Assembly: GCA_964574335.1 (NCBI GenBank) | Contig: CAZNNH010000012.1 | Span: 8,394-72,393 of the forward strand | Length of the DNA stretch: 64,000 nucleotides | Direction of reading: 5' to 3' | Source: CAZNNH01 sp964574335 | Lineage (GTDB): Bacteria; Acidobacteriota; Vicinamibacteria; Fen-336 | Shown: positions 17,166-28,200 of the stretch, one piece after another | Position numbering within the stretch: the stretch's first letter is position 1 | Layout of the letters: every line of letters begins with the position of its first letter | The notes under the pieces: generated by a model | Databases searched by the model: none | Told to the model about the DNA's origin: nothing | What the model saw: only the letters and a program-made list of their open reading frames with translations | Program-made: the position numbers and the translations under genes

Positions 17166-19498
17166 GGGTAGTCCGCCACCTGGAAGGGGGCACCGTCCAC
17201 GTACCACACCACCTGCGGGACGGGGGGGTCCACCACCGCCTTGAGGGCCAGCGTCGAGCGCTCCGGAGGCATCTCGGGGTCGCGGAGCAGGCGTTGGCCG
17301 GGCTCGGGTGCCGTCAGGCTGAGGCGGACCCTGGGCGTGGGGTCGAAGGGTGGTCGGAGGGTCGCTCGCGTCCCAGCGGTCGGCTGCTCCCAGATCGGCG
17401 CCGGCAGGCGGGGGAGGTTGGCGGCGGCGGCCCACGCGGCATAGCGCGCGGGCAGGTCGACGAAGGTCCGCGCTTCGCGGAAGGACGCGGGCGTCCGCGA
17501 CGACGCCGGCGCGCCGGTGCGGGTGTCGACGGCCAGCCGCACGTGGGCACGGCAGTGGTCGACAGGGGCCTCGCCCGGGCGCAGCCACTCGACGAACACA
17601 CGCTCGCAGGCCGCGGTAGCCAGGCGGCCGGTCAGCGCGCAGAGGCGGTAGGCCTCGAAGCCCCGCGGCTTGGGGAAGGACAGGTCCTGCAGGCCCCCGG
17701 CCTGGTCGCGGTGCAGGTAGCTGACGATGCGCTTCACCAGGTGCGCGGCCGAGTTGTACCCGCTCAGCCGGCTCATGGGGCGGAAGTCCGGGTCGCCCAC
17801 CCACACCCCCACCACGTATCGCTGGGTGAAAGCTATCGTCCAGGCGTCGCGGAAGCGCGAGGAGGTGCCCGTCTTCACCGCCACCGGGTATGGGTACTCG
17901 GTGATCCCCATGCGGGGGAAGCTGGGAAGCCGTGCCATCGGATCGGACAGGAACAGGGCGACCTGGCGGGCACTCTCCTCGGACAGCACGCGCCGGGTCC
18001 TCCGCTCCTGGCCCGGCCACCACTGAAGGTCCGACAGCACGCCGCCCGAGGCGAGGGCCCCGTACGCGCGCACGAGCTGCTCGAGGGTGACCGGCATGCC
18101 GCCGATCGTGAGGCCTAGACCGTAGCGGCGGGCGGGGCGGCTCCCGTCGTGCAGGCCGAGGTCGCCGAGGAAGCTGTAGCCCTCCCCCAGGCCCACCTTC
18201 GAGAGCAGGTTCGCCGCCGGCACGTTGCGCGAGTTCGCCAGCGCCACCCGTGGGAGCAGCGGGCCCAGGAAGCGGTCGTCGGCGTTGGTGATCCCTCCCG
18301 CGCCGCGCTCGAGGTCGTCGAGGATGCTGGCGGGCGTGATCACACCGCGGTCCAGGGCCAGGGCGTAGACGAAGGGCTTGAGAGCGCTGCCCGGGGAGCG
18401 GGGGACGGCCGTGTAGTCGATAGCGCCGGAACGGCTTTCGTCGAAGTAGTCGGTAGAGCCGACCCAGGCGAGCACCTCGCTGGTGTCGCGGTCGACGACC
18501 GCCGCGGCGGCGTTGCGTCCGCCACGGGCGTCCCAGGCGTCCACCGCCTTGAGCGTGAGCCAGGCCACCTCCTCCTGCAGGTCGAGATCGAGCGTGGTCC
18601 GGACCACCGGACGCCGGGCCAGCGGGAGGCGCGCTCGCTCGGTCTCGAGCAGGCGCTCGAGACGCAGCACCGCGTGCAGGGCCGTCCGCGGACGCTCGTC
18701 CGGGGGCGGGATCCGGAGCCGGTCGAGCTGCCGGCGGGCCAGGGTCAGCTCGACGTCGCCGAGCTTCCCGTCCTCGCGAAGCTGGGCGAGGATCCTCTGG
18801 CCCCGCTCGACGGCCCGCTGCCGGCCCAGCGGATCGAACGGGTTCATCCGCGCCGGGGCCTGGGGGATGGCGCACAGGAAGGCGATCTCGGCCCAGCTCA
18901 GGTCCGCAACCGGCTTGTCGAAGTAGCGGCGCGCGGCGTGGCCGATCCCGTGGATGCGGTTCCCGTACGGGACCAGGCGCAGGTAGTGGGCGAGGACCGC
19001 GTCACGCCCATGGCGAGCGGTCAGGAGAAGCGCGGTCAGCGCCTCCAGCGCCTTGCGCGGGTAGGTACGCGGACCGGGCCGCTGCATCCGCGCCACCTGC
19101 ATCGCGATCGTCGAGGCCCCGGAGATCCGCCGGCCACTGGCCAGGTTCTGCCGCAGGGCGCGGACCACCGCCGCCGGATCGACGCCCGGGTGCGAGTAGA
19201 AGCGCCGGTCCTCGACGGCCAGCACCGCCGCGGCCACGCGCTGCGGGATCCTCTCGACCGGCCAGTACCCGAAGGCGTCGTCCCGCTCGGCTCCGACCTC
19301 GGCCAGGAATCGGTCGTGACGGTCCCGCAGCAGCAGGGTGGGCGGAGGGGCTTCCAGCCCCGACCGGCAGAGCGCCAGCAGCAGGAAACCGAGCCCCAGG
19401 ACGAGGACGAGACGCCAGACGAGGCCCCGTCGTGTGTGCGGCCGGCGCCTGAGGCGCTCGGCGGCGCGAGAGACCGCGCGGAGCAGCCGATCTCCCAC
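17063..19498 (-). CDS. pbpC: Penicillin-binding protein 1C
   Basis: The 811-residue protein has an N-terminal membrane anchor (about 24-45) and a transglycosylase domain with the catalytic Glu E96 in AVEDRRFYSHPGVD. The transpeptidase has all three motifs: S371-x-x-K374 in SALK, SRN at 423-425 and KTG at 542-544. A PBP1C-type C-terminal domain (from about 690) follows. PBP1C polymerises and may cross-link peptidoglycan. GTG 19498 is four bases after the stop of the alpha-2-macroglobulin gene, the usual genetic partner of pbpC, so the two are translated as a unit. Confidence 0.92.
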   Translation of the reverse strand: MGDRLLRAVSRAAERLRRRPHTRRGLVWRLVLVLGLGFLLLALCRSGLEAPPPTLLLRDRHDRFLAEVGAERDDAFGYWPVERIPQRVAAAVLAVEDRRFYSHPGVDPAAVVRALRQNLASGRRISGASTIAMQVARMQRPGPRTYPRKALEALTALLLTARHGRDAVLAHYLRLVPYGNRIHGIGHAARRYFDKPVADLSWAEIAFLCAIPQAPARMNPFDPLGRQRAVERGQRILAQLREDGKLGDVELTLARRQLDRLRIPPPDERPRTALHAVLRLERLLETERARLPLARRPVVRTTLDLDLQEEVAWLTLKAVDAWDARGGRNAAAAVVDRDTSEVLAWVGSTDYFDESRSGAIDYTAVPRSPGSALKPFVYALALDRGVITPASILDDLERGAGGITNADDRFLGPLLPRVALANSRNVPAANLLSKVGLGEGYSFLGDLGLHDGSRPARRYGLGLTIGGMPVTLEQLVRAYGALASGGVLSDLQWWPGQERRTRRVLSEESARQVALFLSDPMARLPSFPRMGITEYPYPVAVKTGTSSRFRDAWTIAFTQRYVVGVWVGDPDFRPMSRLSGYNSAAHLVKRIVSYLHRDQAGGLQDLSFPKPRGFEAYRLCALTGRLATAACERVFVEWLRPGEAPVDHCRAHVRLAVDTRTGAPASSRTPASFREARTFVDLPARYAAWAAAANLPRLPAPIWEQPTAGTRATLRPPFDPTPRVRLSLTAPEPGQRLLRDPEMPPERSTLALKAVVDPPVPQVVWYVDGAPFQVADYPYEARWKLSPGEHRFQARLPNAPISSAVVRVVVQ

Positions 19499-19502
19499 GT
19501 GA

Positions 19503-22500
19503 CTACTCCTGGGCGACCGCCGCGATCTCGATCCGGGCGCCGTTCGAGGTCGCGAACACGGCGCCGTCGTACATCATCGCCGCCTTGGCGGCAGGCTGGA
19601 TGAACGTGCCCGGGATGGTGGCGCGAGTCCTGAAGTAGAAGTGGTACGTCCCCGCCGGCAGGCTGTCGTAATAGAAGGAGACGCTGTCGTCGAGGTGGGC
19701 CACGTAGGTCGGCTCGAGGGTCTGGCTGCCCCGGGGACGCGCCTCGGGCGGCGCGGTCGCCAGGTTCGGGTTGAGCGGCTCCATTCCGGCGGCCAGCGGC
19801 ACAGTCACGGCGACGTAGTGGCGCTGCTTGGGGCACACCACCACGACGTGTTCCTCCACCACGTCGCCCACGGCGAAGGCTTGCGTGGTCCCGGCCTCGT
19901 CGAGGGGGAGGCGACCGAGCGGCTCGTCCTCGCCGCCCACCCGGAGCAGCTCACGCGTCACCACGAAACCGTGGCCCTCCGCGCTGACCTGGCTGCCATC
20001 GGGGGCCGGCACGTAGCTGGTCTCGACCCGCGCCAGCACCGGCCCGGCGGCGCCGGGGGCGAGCGAGAGCTGGCCCGATCCGAGGCCGGACAAGGCCTGG
20101 TAGCGTAGCGGCGAGCTGGGACCCAGAAGCAGCGCCTCCTCGCGTCCGGCGAAGCGCAGCGTGGCCGTGCTCCGGGCCTGGCCCGGGGTGCCGGACGCGG
20201 GCGACAGCCGCTCCGCCAGCGCGAGCAGGGCGGCGGCGTTGGCGTTGGTGTCGCCCCAGCCGTCGTCCCGCCCGAGCGTCACCAGGCCATTCACCAGCAC
20301 CGGCACCCGCGGCTGCTTCGGGTCGAGACGCACCAGCGCCCGCGTCGCCTCGGCCACGGCCCGCGTCTCGCTGGGCAGCACCAGGCGGTTGCGGGCCGAG
20401 GCGGTGGTCCGAAGGCCGGCGTAGATCTCCCGCCCCTGGTGCAGGCGGAACACGACGTCCTCCCACAGCTCCTGCAGGAGCCGGTCGGTGGCGGCCGAGG
20501 TCTCGCCGGCGCGGGCGAAGGCGAACAGCACCTGCGCCAGGCCCTCGGTGTCGAGGAACTGCGCGCGGCGCGCCAGCTCGGCCGCGTAGGCCGCGTTGAA
20601 GCGGCCGGCCTGGGCCAGCGCGGAGAGCGCCCAGGCCCGCTCCAGGTACGACTCGCCGTCGATGAAGCGGCTGTAGTCCGAGCGCAGGGCCTGCTCCAGG
20701 CTGGTCAGCAGCCGCTCCAGCACCGCCTCATCGACGGTGAAACCGGCCTCGCGCGCCTCGATCATGAACTCGGCCACCCACGCGGTCAGGGACACGTAGC
20801 CCCTCGCCCCCGGCCAGTACGCGACCAGGCCGTCCGGATCGATCGACGCCGAGATCCACTGGAGCGTGTCCCGCACCGCGCGCTGTAGCGCCTCTTCGGA
20901 GCCACGTTGCTTCAGCAGGTCGCGGAAGCGGCGCAGGGCGAGATAGGCACGGGCACGGCTGACCTGCTGCTCGGTGCAGCCGTACGGGTAGTCGAGCAGG
21001 AAGTCGAGGCCCGAGGCCATGCGGACCAGCGCCGGCTCGCTCGAGACCAGGAGCGAGCGGGCCAGCGTGCCGGGACGCGTGGCCGCGGTCACCGCCTCGA
21101 TCGGCAGCGTGGCGCCCGGCGCCAGCTCCTGCAGCACCCGCCGGGTCACGCGCTCGCGGTCGGCGCGGATCGGCAGCCTCACCTCGAAGGCGTCGCTGGC
21201 CCCGTCCGAGGCCCGCTCGACGCCGATCCGGAACGTCACCTCCTGGCGCGCCAGCGCCCCCTGCGTGTCGTAGCCGGGCGTCTCCACCTCGACCGGGAAG
21301 CTGAGGCGCTGCGGGGTCCCCTCGACCCAGGTGACCTCGCGACGGGCGGCGCCTTCGAGGCGCACGCCCTCGACCCGAACCTCGGCGGCCCCGGGACCGC
21401 CACGGCCCTCGACGATCCGGCCGATCGCCGCCGCCTGGAACCGGTCCCCCGGACGCACGAAGCGCGGCAGGGCGGGCTGCACGATCAGCGGCAGGCGCAC
21501 CGCGATCTGGCCCTTGGCGAAGCCGAACCGCTCCTTCCCGCTCGCCACCTTGGCTCGCAGCTTGAAGACGGTGAGGTTGTCGGGCAGCTTGACCTTCACG
21601 GTAACGCGGCCGTCCGGGCCCACCCGGATAGCCGGCTCGTAGTAGGGGACGGAGCGGAAGTCGCGGCGCACCGTGGCGCGGTCGAGCAGGCCCGTCTCCT
21701 CCTCCCCGACGCCGCCGCCCGGCAGCTCCACCAGCGGCAGCACGCCGAAGGCGAGGTTGCGGGTGTCGTGGGCGGCGATGTGGGTCCCGGTGGCGGGGAT
21801 GAAGGTCGGGACCGGATCCAGCCGCTGTTCCGTCCCGAGCGCCAGCACGGCGGCGTCGACCAGCCACAGCGTGACCTCGCCGGCCAGCGGCCGGCCGCTC
21901 GGGTCCTTCAGGGTGACGGTCACATCGATCGTCTGCCCCGGCAGCGCCGAGGCCGGGTGCTCGAGCGCCACCTCGACCCGGTGGGCCACCGGGTTGACCT
22001 TGATCCAGGTGGTGGCCGCCAGCGTGGCCGGCTTGCCCAGGTCGGTGATGCTCCCGGGGACGGGTCCGGTCCCCTGGATGCGGCCGCGCATCAGGACGAA
22101 GTGCACGGGCAGGCGCGGGACCCAGTTCCCCAGCACGGGCAGGCGCAGCGTGGCCGCGCCGCCCTTGACGTCGAGCCACTGGTAGCGGTTGCCGTCGGGC
22201 GCCTCGATCACGGCCAGGACACGCGCCGACTGGAACGGGGACTCGAGGACGAGCGCGGCGGTGTCGCCGGGGTCGTAGTCGGCCTTGTCGGTGGACACGG
22301 AGAAGACGCGGGTGGCCGGCCGCGACCAGGTGACCGGCTCGTCGCCTCCGGCGTACAGGTCGATGCGCACCACCTGGGCCCGGTCGAGCCGATCGTGCGC
22401 CTCGATCTCCACGATGTAGACGCCGGCCCCGTCCAGGGCCAGGGGGACGGCGACGGCCTCGGCGCCGGTGCGCACCTGCTGCTCGCGGACCTTCTGGTCC

Positions 22501-25295
22501 ACGACGTCCGTGACGTAGCGGGCGACGCCGTCCGAGAAGTCGCTGGCGCGCAGGTGCGAGTGCCACTCACGACGCAACAGGCGCACGGTCACCGGCAGGT
22601 CGCGGATCAGCTCGTCGTCGGGGCCGACCGCGATCAGCTCCGGCGTGACCTGGCGGGCCCGCTCCAGAAAGCGCGGCACCTTGAGCCCCAGCACGAACGC
22701 CGGCAACGCCCGGATGCTCCGGGTCGCGGTCACGGTCTGGTCGTCGGGGCCGGTCACGGTCGCCTCCACGACGTACTGGCGCGGCTGCGCCGTGGGCTCC
22801 ACCGTCGGGTCGAGCGCCAGCACCGCCGCGCCGGCTTCGTCCGTCTCCTCCTCCCGCTCCAGCCGCGGGGTGGAGCGGAAGGGGCCGCCGGTCGAGAAGC
22901 GGCTGTCCGACGAGTAGTAGAAGCCGGTGCGCTGCTGGGGACCCCAGGTGAGCGGGAACTGCGTGACCCGCCACGACACCGGCTGGCCGCCGACCTTGCC
23001 CCCGGCGTAGTAGGCAGCGGTCAGCGACACCTCGAACGGACGGTCGAGCGAGGTCTGGTCGGGGCCGTGCAGGCGGACCTCGAAGCGGGGGATCCGGTAG
23101 GCCTCGAGCTGGAACGAGACGTGGCCCCAGCGGAACTGGCGCCGCTGGTCCTCCAGGTGCGCCGAGTAGGTTCCGGTGGGCAGGTCGGGCTCGGAGAAGC
23201 GGTGGTAGAAGCTGCCCTGCTCACTCACCGTCACCGGGTACTTCCACGACAGCTCGCCGGGGCCCTCGACCACCACCCAGCCCTCGAGGCCGACCGGCTC
23301 CAGGCGGCCCGAGTCGCGGTTGCGCAGGTAGCCCTTGATGTGGACCTCCTCCTCGGGCCGATACACGGGGCGCTCGGTGAAGATGTGGCACAGCATCTGG
23401 GGCAGGACGCCCCGGCCTTCGAGCGGCGCAACCGTCCACTGGAGCCAGGTCTCCCGGTCGGAGGACCATTGGTTGTTGGCGAAGCGGTCGGGTGGCTGGG
23501 TGGGATCTAGGACCAGGACGTCGTCGTCCTTCTCGACCACCAGGCGCTTCACGCGACGCTGGAGGTGCTGGGAGTAGCCCGGGGCCGGCCAGAGGAAGCT
23601 ACCTTCCGGGTCGGTCGTGCCCTCGCCGAAGGTGGCCCAGACGCGCATGGCTCCCTGGCTCTCCGCACCCTCGATGCGGACGCGCGCGCCGGCCACCGGG
23701 CGCCCGGTCGACAGCGCCGTCACCACGAAGCGGACGGCGTGGGGCTCCTCGACGGTGGTGAGGCTGAGGTCGGTCACCTGCAGACGCATCCAGGCGCGCT
23801 TGCCCTCGCCGGCCAGGTCCCGCAGGCCGACCAGGTAGGTCCCGGGCCGGTCGCGGCCGGCCACCCGCTCGAGGAGCTGGGACAGGTCCAGGCCGAAGCT
23901 CGTCGCACCGCCGTCGTGGTGCAGCGGGAGCGGGACCAGGGTCGAGACCGGCGGCGAGCCCAGCGTGCTGATCTGGGCGGCCAGCTCGGCCTGGCCGGCC
24001 GGCCGATCGGGATCGATGTGGGGTGCGGGCTCCTCACCCGGACCGGGAGGTCGCTTGGACTCGTCCACGATCACCGGTCCTGCCGGGAACGGCCAGAGGG
24101 AGCGGTCGAGCGGGGCCACGGCCTGGACCCGGACGTCGACGCGCTCTTGCCCGCGCCCCTCGACCGGGACCATCTTGGGCCCGTAGCGCTCGACGAAGCC
24201 CTGGCCGGTCGTCCACCTCACGTAGGCGGGCTTGCGCGGGAAGTAGAGGAACAGCTCGCTCGGTCCCAGGATCTCGAGCGGACGCCCCTTCACGTCGGTG
24301 ATCGACGTCGGCGCCAGGGCCACCTGGTAGAGGGTGTCCCAGGCGAAGTCCCCGGCCACCTCCAGGGTGCGGCCCTCCATCTCGAACGACAGCTTCTCGA
24401 CCGCCGGCGTGAGCTTGAGCAGGTTGCGCGCCTCGACGGCGCCCAGCTCGCGTGGAGCGGCCGAAAGCTCCACCACCATCGCGCGCCGCTCGGAGCCGCA
24501 GGAGAGGGCCTGCTCGCGCGAGTAGCGAGTCCCCTCCGGCGTGACCGGGTAGCGGCGCTCACGGCACCCCATCGCGAGCACACGGAACGGCTGAGCGGTA
24601 GCGAAGCCGATCTCCTTGAACGAGCGCGCCGAGTCGTCGAGCGACAGGCGCAGGTGGACCACGGCGCGTGTGCCGAGGGGGATCGGGGTCGAGAGGCCGA
24701 GGACATAGGTGGCCCGGTCGGCCCGCGAGCGCCGCTCCTCGGTCTTGATCTGGAAGTCGTCGCCGGTGAGCCACCGCGAGCTGCCGCTCCCGACGCCGGG
24801 CAGCGGGCGCAGCTCGACGCTCACCATCTGGGCGAGCGCCGCCTCGTCGAGGGGCTCGGGGAAGGAGAGCGAGATCGTCTCGACGGGATCGAGGTCCTCC
24901 TGGCCATCCTTCGGCACGGTCTCTGCGGGCGCCGACAGCAGCGTCGCCAGCGCCACGGTCCGGCCGTCGGCGGTCCAGGCGAAGCGTCGCAGGGCGGGCC
25001 AGGGCTCGGCCGGACGGAACTGGAGGGTGCGCGCGTCCAGCCAGCGGAAGGCCCCGGGGTGAGCGGGCTCGAGGGTGACGAACCGCTCGGGCTGGTCCTC
25101 GGGCCCCGGCGTCGCCGGTCCGCGATCGCGGTCGAAGAAGACCGTGACCGGGTCCCAGCGACGCAGGAACTGGTCGGGGACGAGCACGGTGCCCTGAGCG
25201 AGGGCCGGACGCTTCACCACCTCCTGGCCGGACGCAAGGGCCGGGGACGTGGCCAGCAGGAACGAGACCGCTGCGAACGCCGCCTTGCTCGTCAT
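19503..25295 (-). CDS. Bacterial alpha-2-macroglobulin, thioester type
   Basis: ATG 25295 follows AGGAGGCGAGCA and gives 1930 residues with a signal peptide (cleavage near ALA-S). The mature protein is a series of macroglobulin beta-domains, then the A2M domain (YYEPAIRVGPDGRVTVKVKL, then PDNLTVFKLRAKVASG) and the thioester motif CTEQ with Cys1440 and Gln1443 inside DYPYGCTEQQ. Bacterial A2Ms trap proteases in the periplasm by covalent thioester attack, and those linked to pbpC are thought to protect the cell wall machinery. The protein lacks an obvious lipobox, so it may be soluble periplasmic rather than anchored. It overlaps the upstream gene by ATGA (25295-25292). Confidence 0.92.
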   Translation of the reverse strand: MTSKAAFAAVSFLLATSPALASGQEVVKRPALAQGTVLVPDQFLRRWDPVTVFFDRDRGPATPGPEDQPERFVTLEPAHPGAFRWLDARTLQFRPAEPWPALRRFAWTADGRTVALATLLSAPAETVPKDGQEDLDPVETISLSFPEPLDEAALAQMVSVELRPLPGVGSGSSRWLTGDDFQIKTEERRSRADRATYVLGLSTPIPLGTRAVVHLRLSLDDSARSFKEIGFATAQPFRVLAMGCRERRYPVTPEGTRYSREQALSCGSERRAMVVELSAAPRELGAVEARNLLKLTPAVEKLSFEMEGRTLEVAGDFAWDTLYQVALAPTSITDVKGRPLEILGPSELFLYFPRKPAYVRWTTGQGFVERYGPKMVPVEGRGQERVDVRVQAVAPLDRSLWPFPAGPVIVDESKRPPGPGEEPAPHIDPDRPAGQAELAAQISTLGSPPVSTLVPLPLHHDGGATSFGLDLSQLLERVAGRDRPGTYLVGLRDLAGEGKRAWMRLQVTDLSLTTVEEPHAVRFVVTALSTGRPVAGARVRIEGAESQGAMRVWATFGEGTTDPEGSFLWPAPGYSQHLQRRVKRLVVEKDDDVLVLDPTQPPDRFANNQWSSDRETWLQWTVAPLEGRGVLPQMLCHIFTERPVYRPEEEVHIKGYLRNRDSGRLEPVGLEGWVVVEGPGELSWKYPVTVSEQGSFYHRFSEPDLPTGTYSAHLEDQRRQFRWGHVSFQLEAYRIPRFEVRLHGPDQTSLDRPFEVSLTAAYYAGGKVGGQPVSWRVTQFPLTWGPQQRTGFYYSSDSRFSTGGPFRSTPRLEREEETDEAGAAVLALDPTVEPTAQPRQYVVEATVTGPDDQTVTATRSIRALPAFVLGLKVPRFLERARQVTPELIAVGPDDELIRDLPVTVRLLRREWHSHLRASDFSDGVARYVTDVVDQKVREQQVRTGAEAVAVPLALDGAGVYIVEIEAHDRLDRAQVVRIDLYAGGDEPVTWSRPATRVFSVSTDKADYDPGDTAALVLESPFQSARVLAVIEAPDGNRYQWLDVKGGAATLRLPVLGNWVPRLPVHFVLMRGRIQGTGPVPGSITDLGKPATLAATTWIKVNPVAHRVEVALEHPASALPGQTIDVTVTLKDPSGRPLAGEVTLWLVDAAVLALGTEQRLDPVPTFIPATGTHIAAHDTRNLAFGVLPLVELPGGGVGEEETGLLDRATVRRDFRSVPYYEPAIRVGPDGRVTVKVKLPDNLTVFKLRAKVASGKERFGFAKGQIAVRLPLIVQPALPRFVRPGDRFQAAAIGRIVEGRGGPGAAEVRVEGVRLEGAARREVTWVEGTPQRLSFPVEVETPGYDTQGALARQEVTFRIGVERASDGASDAFEVRLPIRADRERVTRRVLQELAPGATLPIEAVTAATRPGTLARSLLVSSEPALVRMASGLDFLLDYPYGCTEQQVSRARAYLALRRFRDLLKQRGSEEALQRAVRDTLQWISASIDPDGLVAYWPGARGYVSLTAWVAEFMIEAREAGFTVDEAVLERLLTSLEQALRSDYSRFIDGESYLERAWALSALAQAGRFNAAYAAELARRAQFLDTEGLAQVLFAFARAGETSAATDRLLQELWEDVVFRLHQGREIYAGLRTTASARNRLVLPSETRAVAEATRALVRLDPKQPRVPVLVNGLVTLGRDDGWGDTNANAAALLALAERLSPASGTPGQARSTATLRFAGREEALLLGPSSPLRYQALSGLGSGQLSLAPGAAGPVLARVETSYVPAPDGSQVSAEGHGFVVTRELLRVGGEDEPLGRLPLDEAGTTQAFAVGDVVEEHVVVVCPKQRHYVAVTVPLAAGMEPLNPNLATAPPEARPRGSQTLEPTYVAHLDDSVSFYYDSLPAGTYHFYFRTRATIPGTFIQPAAKAAMMYDGAVFATSNGARIEIAAVAQE

Positions 25296-28200
25296 TGCTC
25301 GCCTCCTGCCGGCTCTTGATCGTCGCCGGCGTGGGCCTCCGCACGCCCGTAGGATTCGATGTAGGCCCTGACGACGTCTTCGGGGGGGCCGGTGTCGGGC
25401 GGGACCAGGCCCACCACCGCGGGGCGGGCCCGCACCGTCTCGCCGTCGCTCGGCACGTGAAGCGACAGCAGGTACGTGCCGGGCTCGAGCGTCGGCATCT
25501 GGGTGCCGGAGCCGATACGTCCACCGTCGCCGCGCATCAGCGTGACCTCGACGATGTCGGCGCTGGCGCGCACGCCCACTCCGACCGGGCCGGGCCGGTC
25601 CACCCGGAAGGAGAACAGCCGGGTGGCGCCGGGAGCGAGCAGGTGCTCGGGGCCGAGACCTTCCTCGATCGGCGTCACCGGAGTGGTGGTCAGCTCGGCG
25701 GTCTCCGACAGCGTCGAACCGGCGAGCGCCCGCAGCCTCAGCACCGCCTTCCCGTCGGGGAGGAAGGCGTCGAGCGAGACGCTCTCGGAGAAGACGTCGA
25801 TCTGCGGGGGATGCCCGGCCCGCTCGAGCTGTGTCGCCAGCGCCGCGGCGGCGCGCAGGTGGAGCATCGCGGGCGTCTCGGTCTGGATGTCGAACGCCGC
25901 CGCCGAGCCCGACAGGGCCAGAGAGACCGGCAGCCCCAGCTTGCGGGGCCTCTGCTTCTCGGTCTCGGGCCAGGGGACCTGGGCGGCCAAGCCCTCGGGG
26001 CCGCTCCAGGCGAGCAGCAGGCCGCTGGTTTGCGGAACGATGAGGGTCCCCCCCTCGTTCTCGGCCAGCAGCAGGTCCGGCCCGCGTTGGACACGGCCCT
26101 GCGTGGTCACCAGCAGCGGCGGGGCGGCGTGCCCGCGGACGTGAAGCTGCCGGCGCCCGGGGGCCGCCGGCACGTCGAGGCGCTGCCGGCCGGCCCGCCC
26201 GATGCGGGCTTCGAAGGCCCCGCCGGCGGGGACCGCGGCGGGCTCGGCGTCCTTGGCCAGCGGAAGCAGCTCGATGGCATAGCGGCTCTCGGCCTGGCGC
26301 GTGTGGAGCAGCGTCAGGTGTCGCGCCTCGGTCGACATCGACTCGGCGAACGGCTGCTCGTCGAGCCAGTGCACGCTCTCGAGACGCTCGCCCGTCGACA
26401 CGACCGCCACCAGGCCCGTGTCGAGGGCCAGCCGGAGCTGCTTCGCCCCCTTGGGAAGATCCAGGCGAAGGGCGCGCCGCTCGGACAGGGCGCCGTCGGT
26501 CTGGCCGTAGTCCAGCTCGGCCCGCGACGGCGCCGGGAAGGCCAGGGAGTCGAGGCGCGTCTCCATTGCGCCGTCCGCGGGCGCGGCGCGCCAGGCGAGG
26601 GCGACCGGCCGGCGCGGCGCCAGCGCCACCGCCAGGGCGCTCTGCTCGCCGGCGGCGAACACCGGCACACCCGAGTCGTCGCCGTCGGCCACCCACACGC
26701 CCGGCTGGCCCGCCCGCGACCGGGCACGCACCAGCACCGGCCCCGGGCTCTTGTCGAGGTCGCAGCGGAGCGGGGCCGCCGCGGGCAACGAGACGAACAG
26801 GCCGTCGCTGCCGGGCGCGAGGCTCAGCCGGTGCGCACGGGGCCGGTCGCCGGCCCGGTCGCGCACCAGCCACAGGAGCTTGCCGGTCACGGCGACGATC
26901 CCGTCGCTCCGCTCCCGACACGGCTCGTCCACGGTGGTGCACCAGCGGACCGACGCCTCGCGGCCGGCGGCACCGGTCTCCAGCACGCCGGGCCGATCGA
27001 GGACCGCGGCCGCCACCGCGCGCGGCGGCCGGAAGCCGGAGACGGAGGTGGCCGGGAGCCCCGAGCCGAGCCGGGCTTCGGAGGCGTGCTCCGGGGCCGC
27101 GGCCGCCACGAAGACCTGGGCCGAAGCGTGGCGCCGGTCGATCGACCACAGCCGCAGGCGATAGGCCCCCTCGGCGGCGGCCTCGGGCGCCAGCGGGACC
27201 TCGAAGGAGGCGGCGCGCCCGGCCGAGGAGGCGAGCGTGCTCCAGCCGCCTTTGCCGTGCTTCTCGAGGGCCAGGCCCACGCCTTCGCTGGCCGTCGCCG
27301 AGGCCAGCAGCAGCTCGCCCGAGCCGAGCTGGAGAGGAAGCAGCCGCGCCGCGTCCGAGAGGACCAGCTCGCGTGAGGCGGGGGCGACCAGGGCCGGTTC
27401 CTCGATCACCCGGGGCCGGCGCATGGTCACCCGGGTCGAGGCGGTGGCCGCGCCCACCGGATCCAACCTCAGGCGGTAGCGGCCGGCGGGCAGGCTCCGG
27501 CTGATCTGGAAGTTCCAGTCGCCCGGCCGGTCGTCGCTCGCCGCCACCAGCGCTCCCGCATCATCATAGAGACGGGCCCGTACGTCGCTGGAGCCGAAGG
27601 ACTCCAGCTCCACCAGCCCCTCCTCCCCCACCGCCACCGGGACCTCGACCGGCAGCGTGACGTCGCGGGACAGCCCGGCGACCAGCGGCACCGGCCAGGC
27701 CGTCAGCTTGTAGGGGAGGCGGTTGTTGATGCGGGCGGCGACGACGTCGAGCCGGTAGCGCCCGCGCGCCAGGCGCCCTTCGAAGCAGCGCTGACCCGAG
27801 AACGAGGCGACGGTCTCGGCGGCCCCCTTGGCGACTCCCTCGGGGATCTTCACGAGCGTCCCCACCACCTCGCCCTCGAGGGCGGCGCAGACCTCGACGT
27901 CGGCGGGGACGTCGAGCTCCCACTGGTCCGGGACCCGCGGCGCTCCCGCCTCCGGCTCCATCCACTCGTGCTCCACCTGCCGCTCCGGCGGCAGCCGGTG
28001 GGGTCCGTGCCCGGTGTAGCGCCGGGGCGGCGTCACGGGCTCGATGAGCGAGACCACGCGCGCCTCGGTGGCCTCGGGCAGCACCACGAACCGGTAGTGT
28101 CCCGGGTCGAACCAGCGCGTCACGTCGGCCTCGCCGTTGGGCGTCTCCAGCGGCCAGCCGCCTTTATCCTCGAGGCGGCAGCGCAGCACGCGGCCCTGGC

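Noticed and set aside
19503..27149. A 2548-codon frame that would extend the A2M protein N-terminally
   Set aside because: A signal peptide and Shine-Dalgarno begin at 25295, and the upstream part overlaps a well-supported frame of the giant protein.
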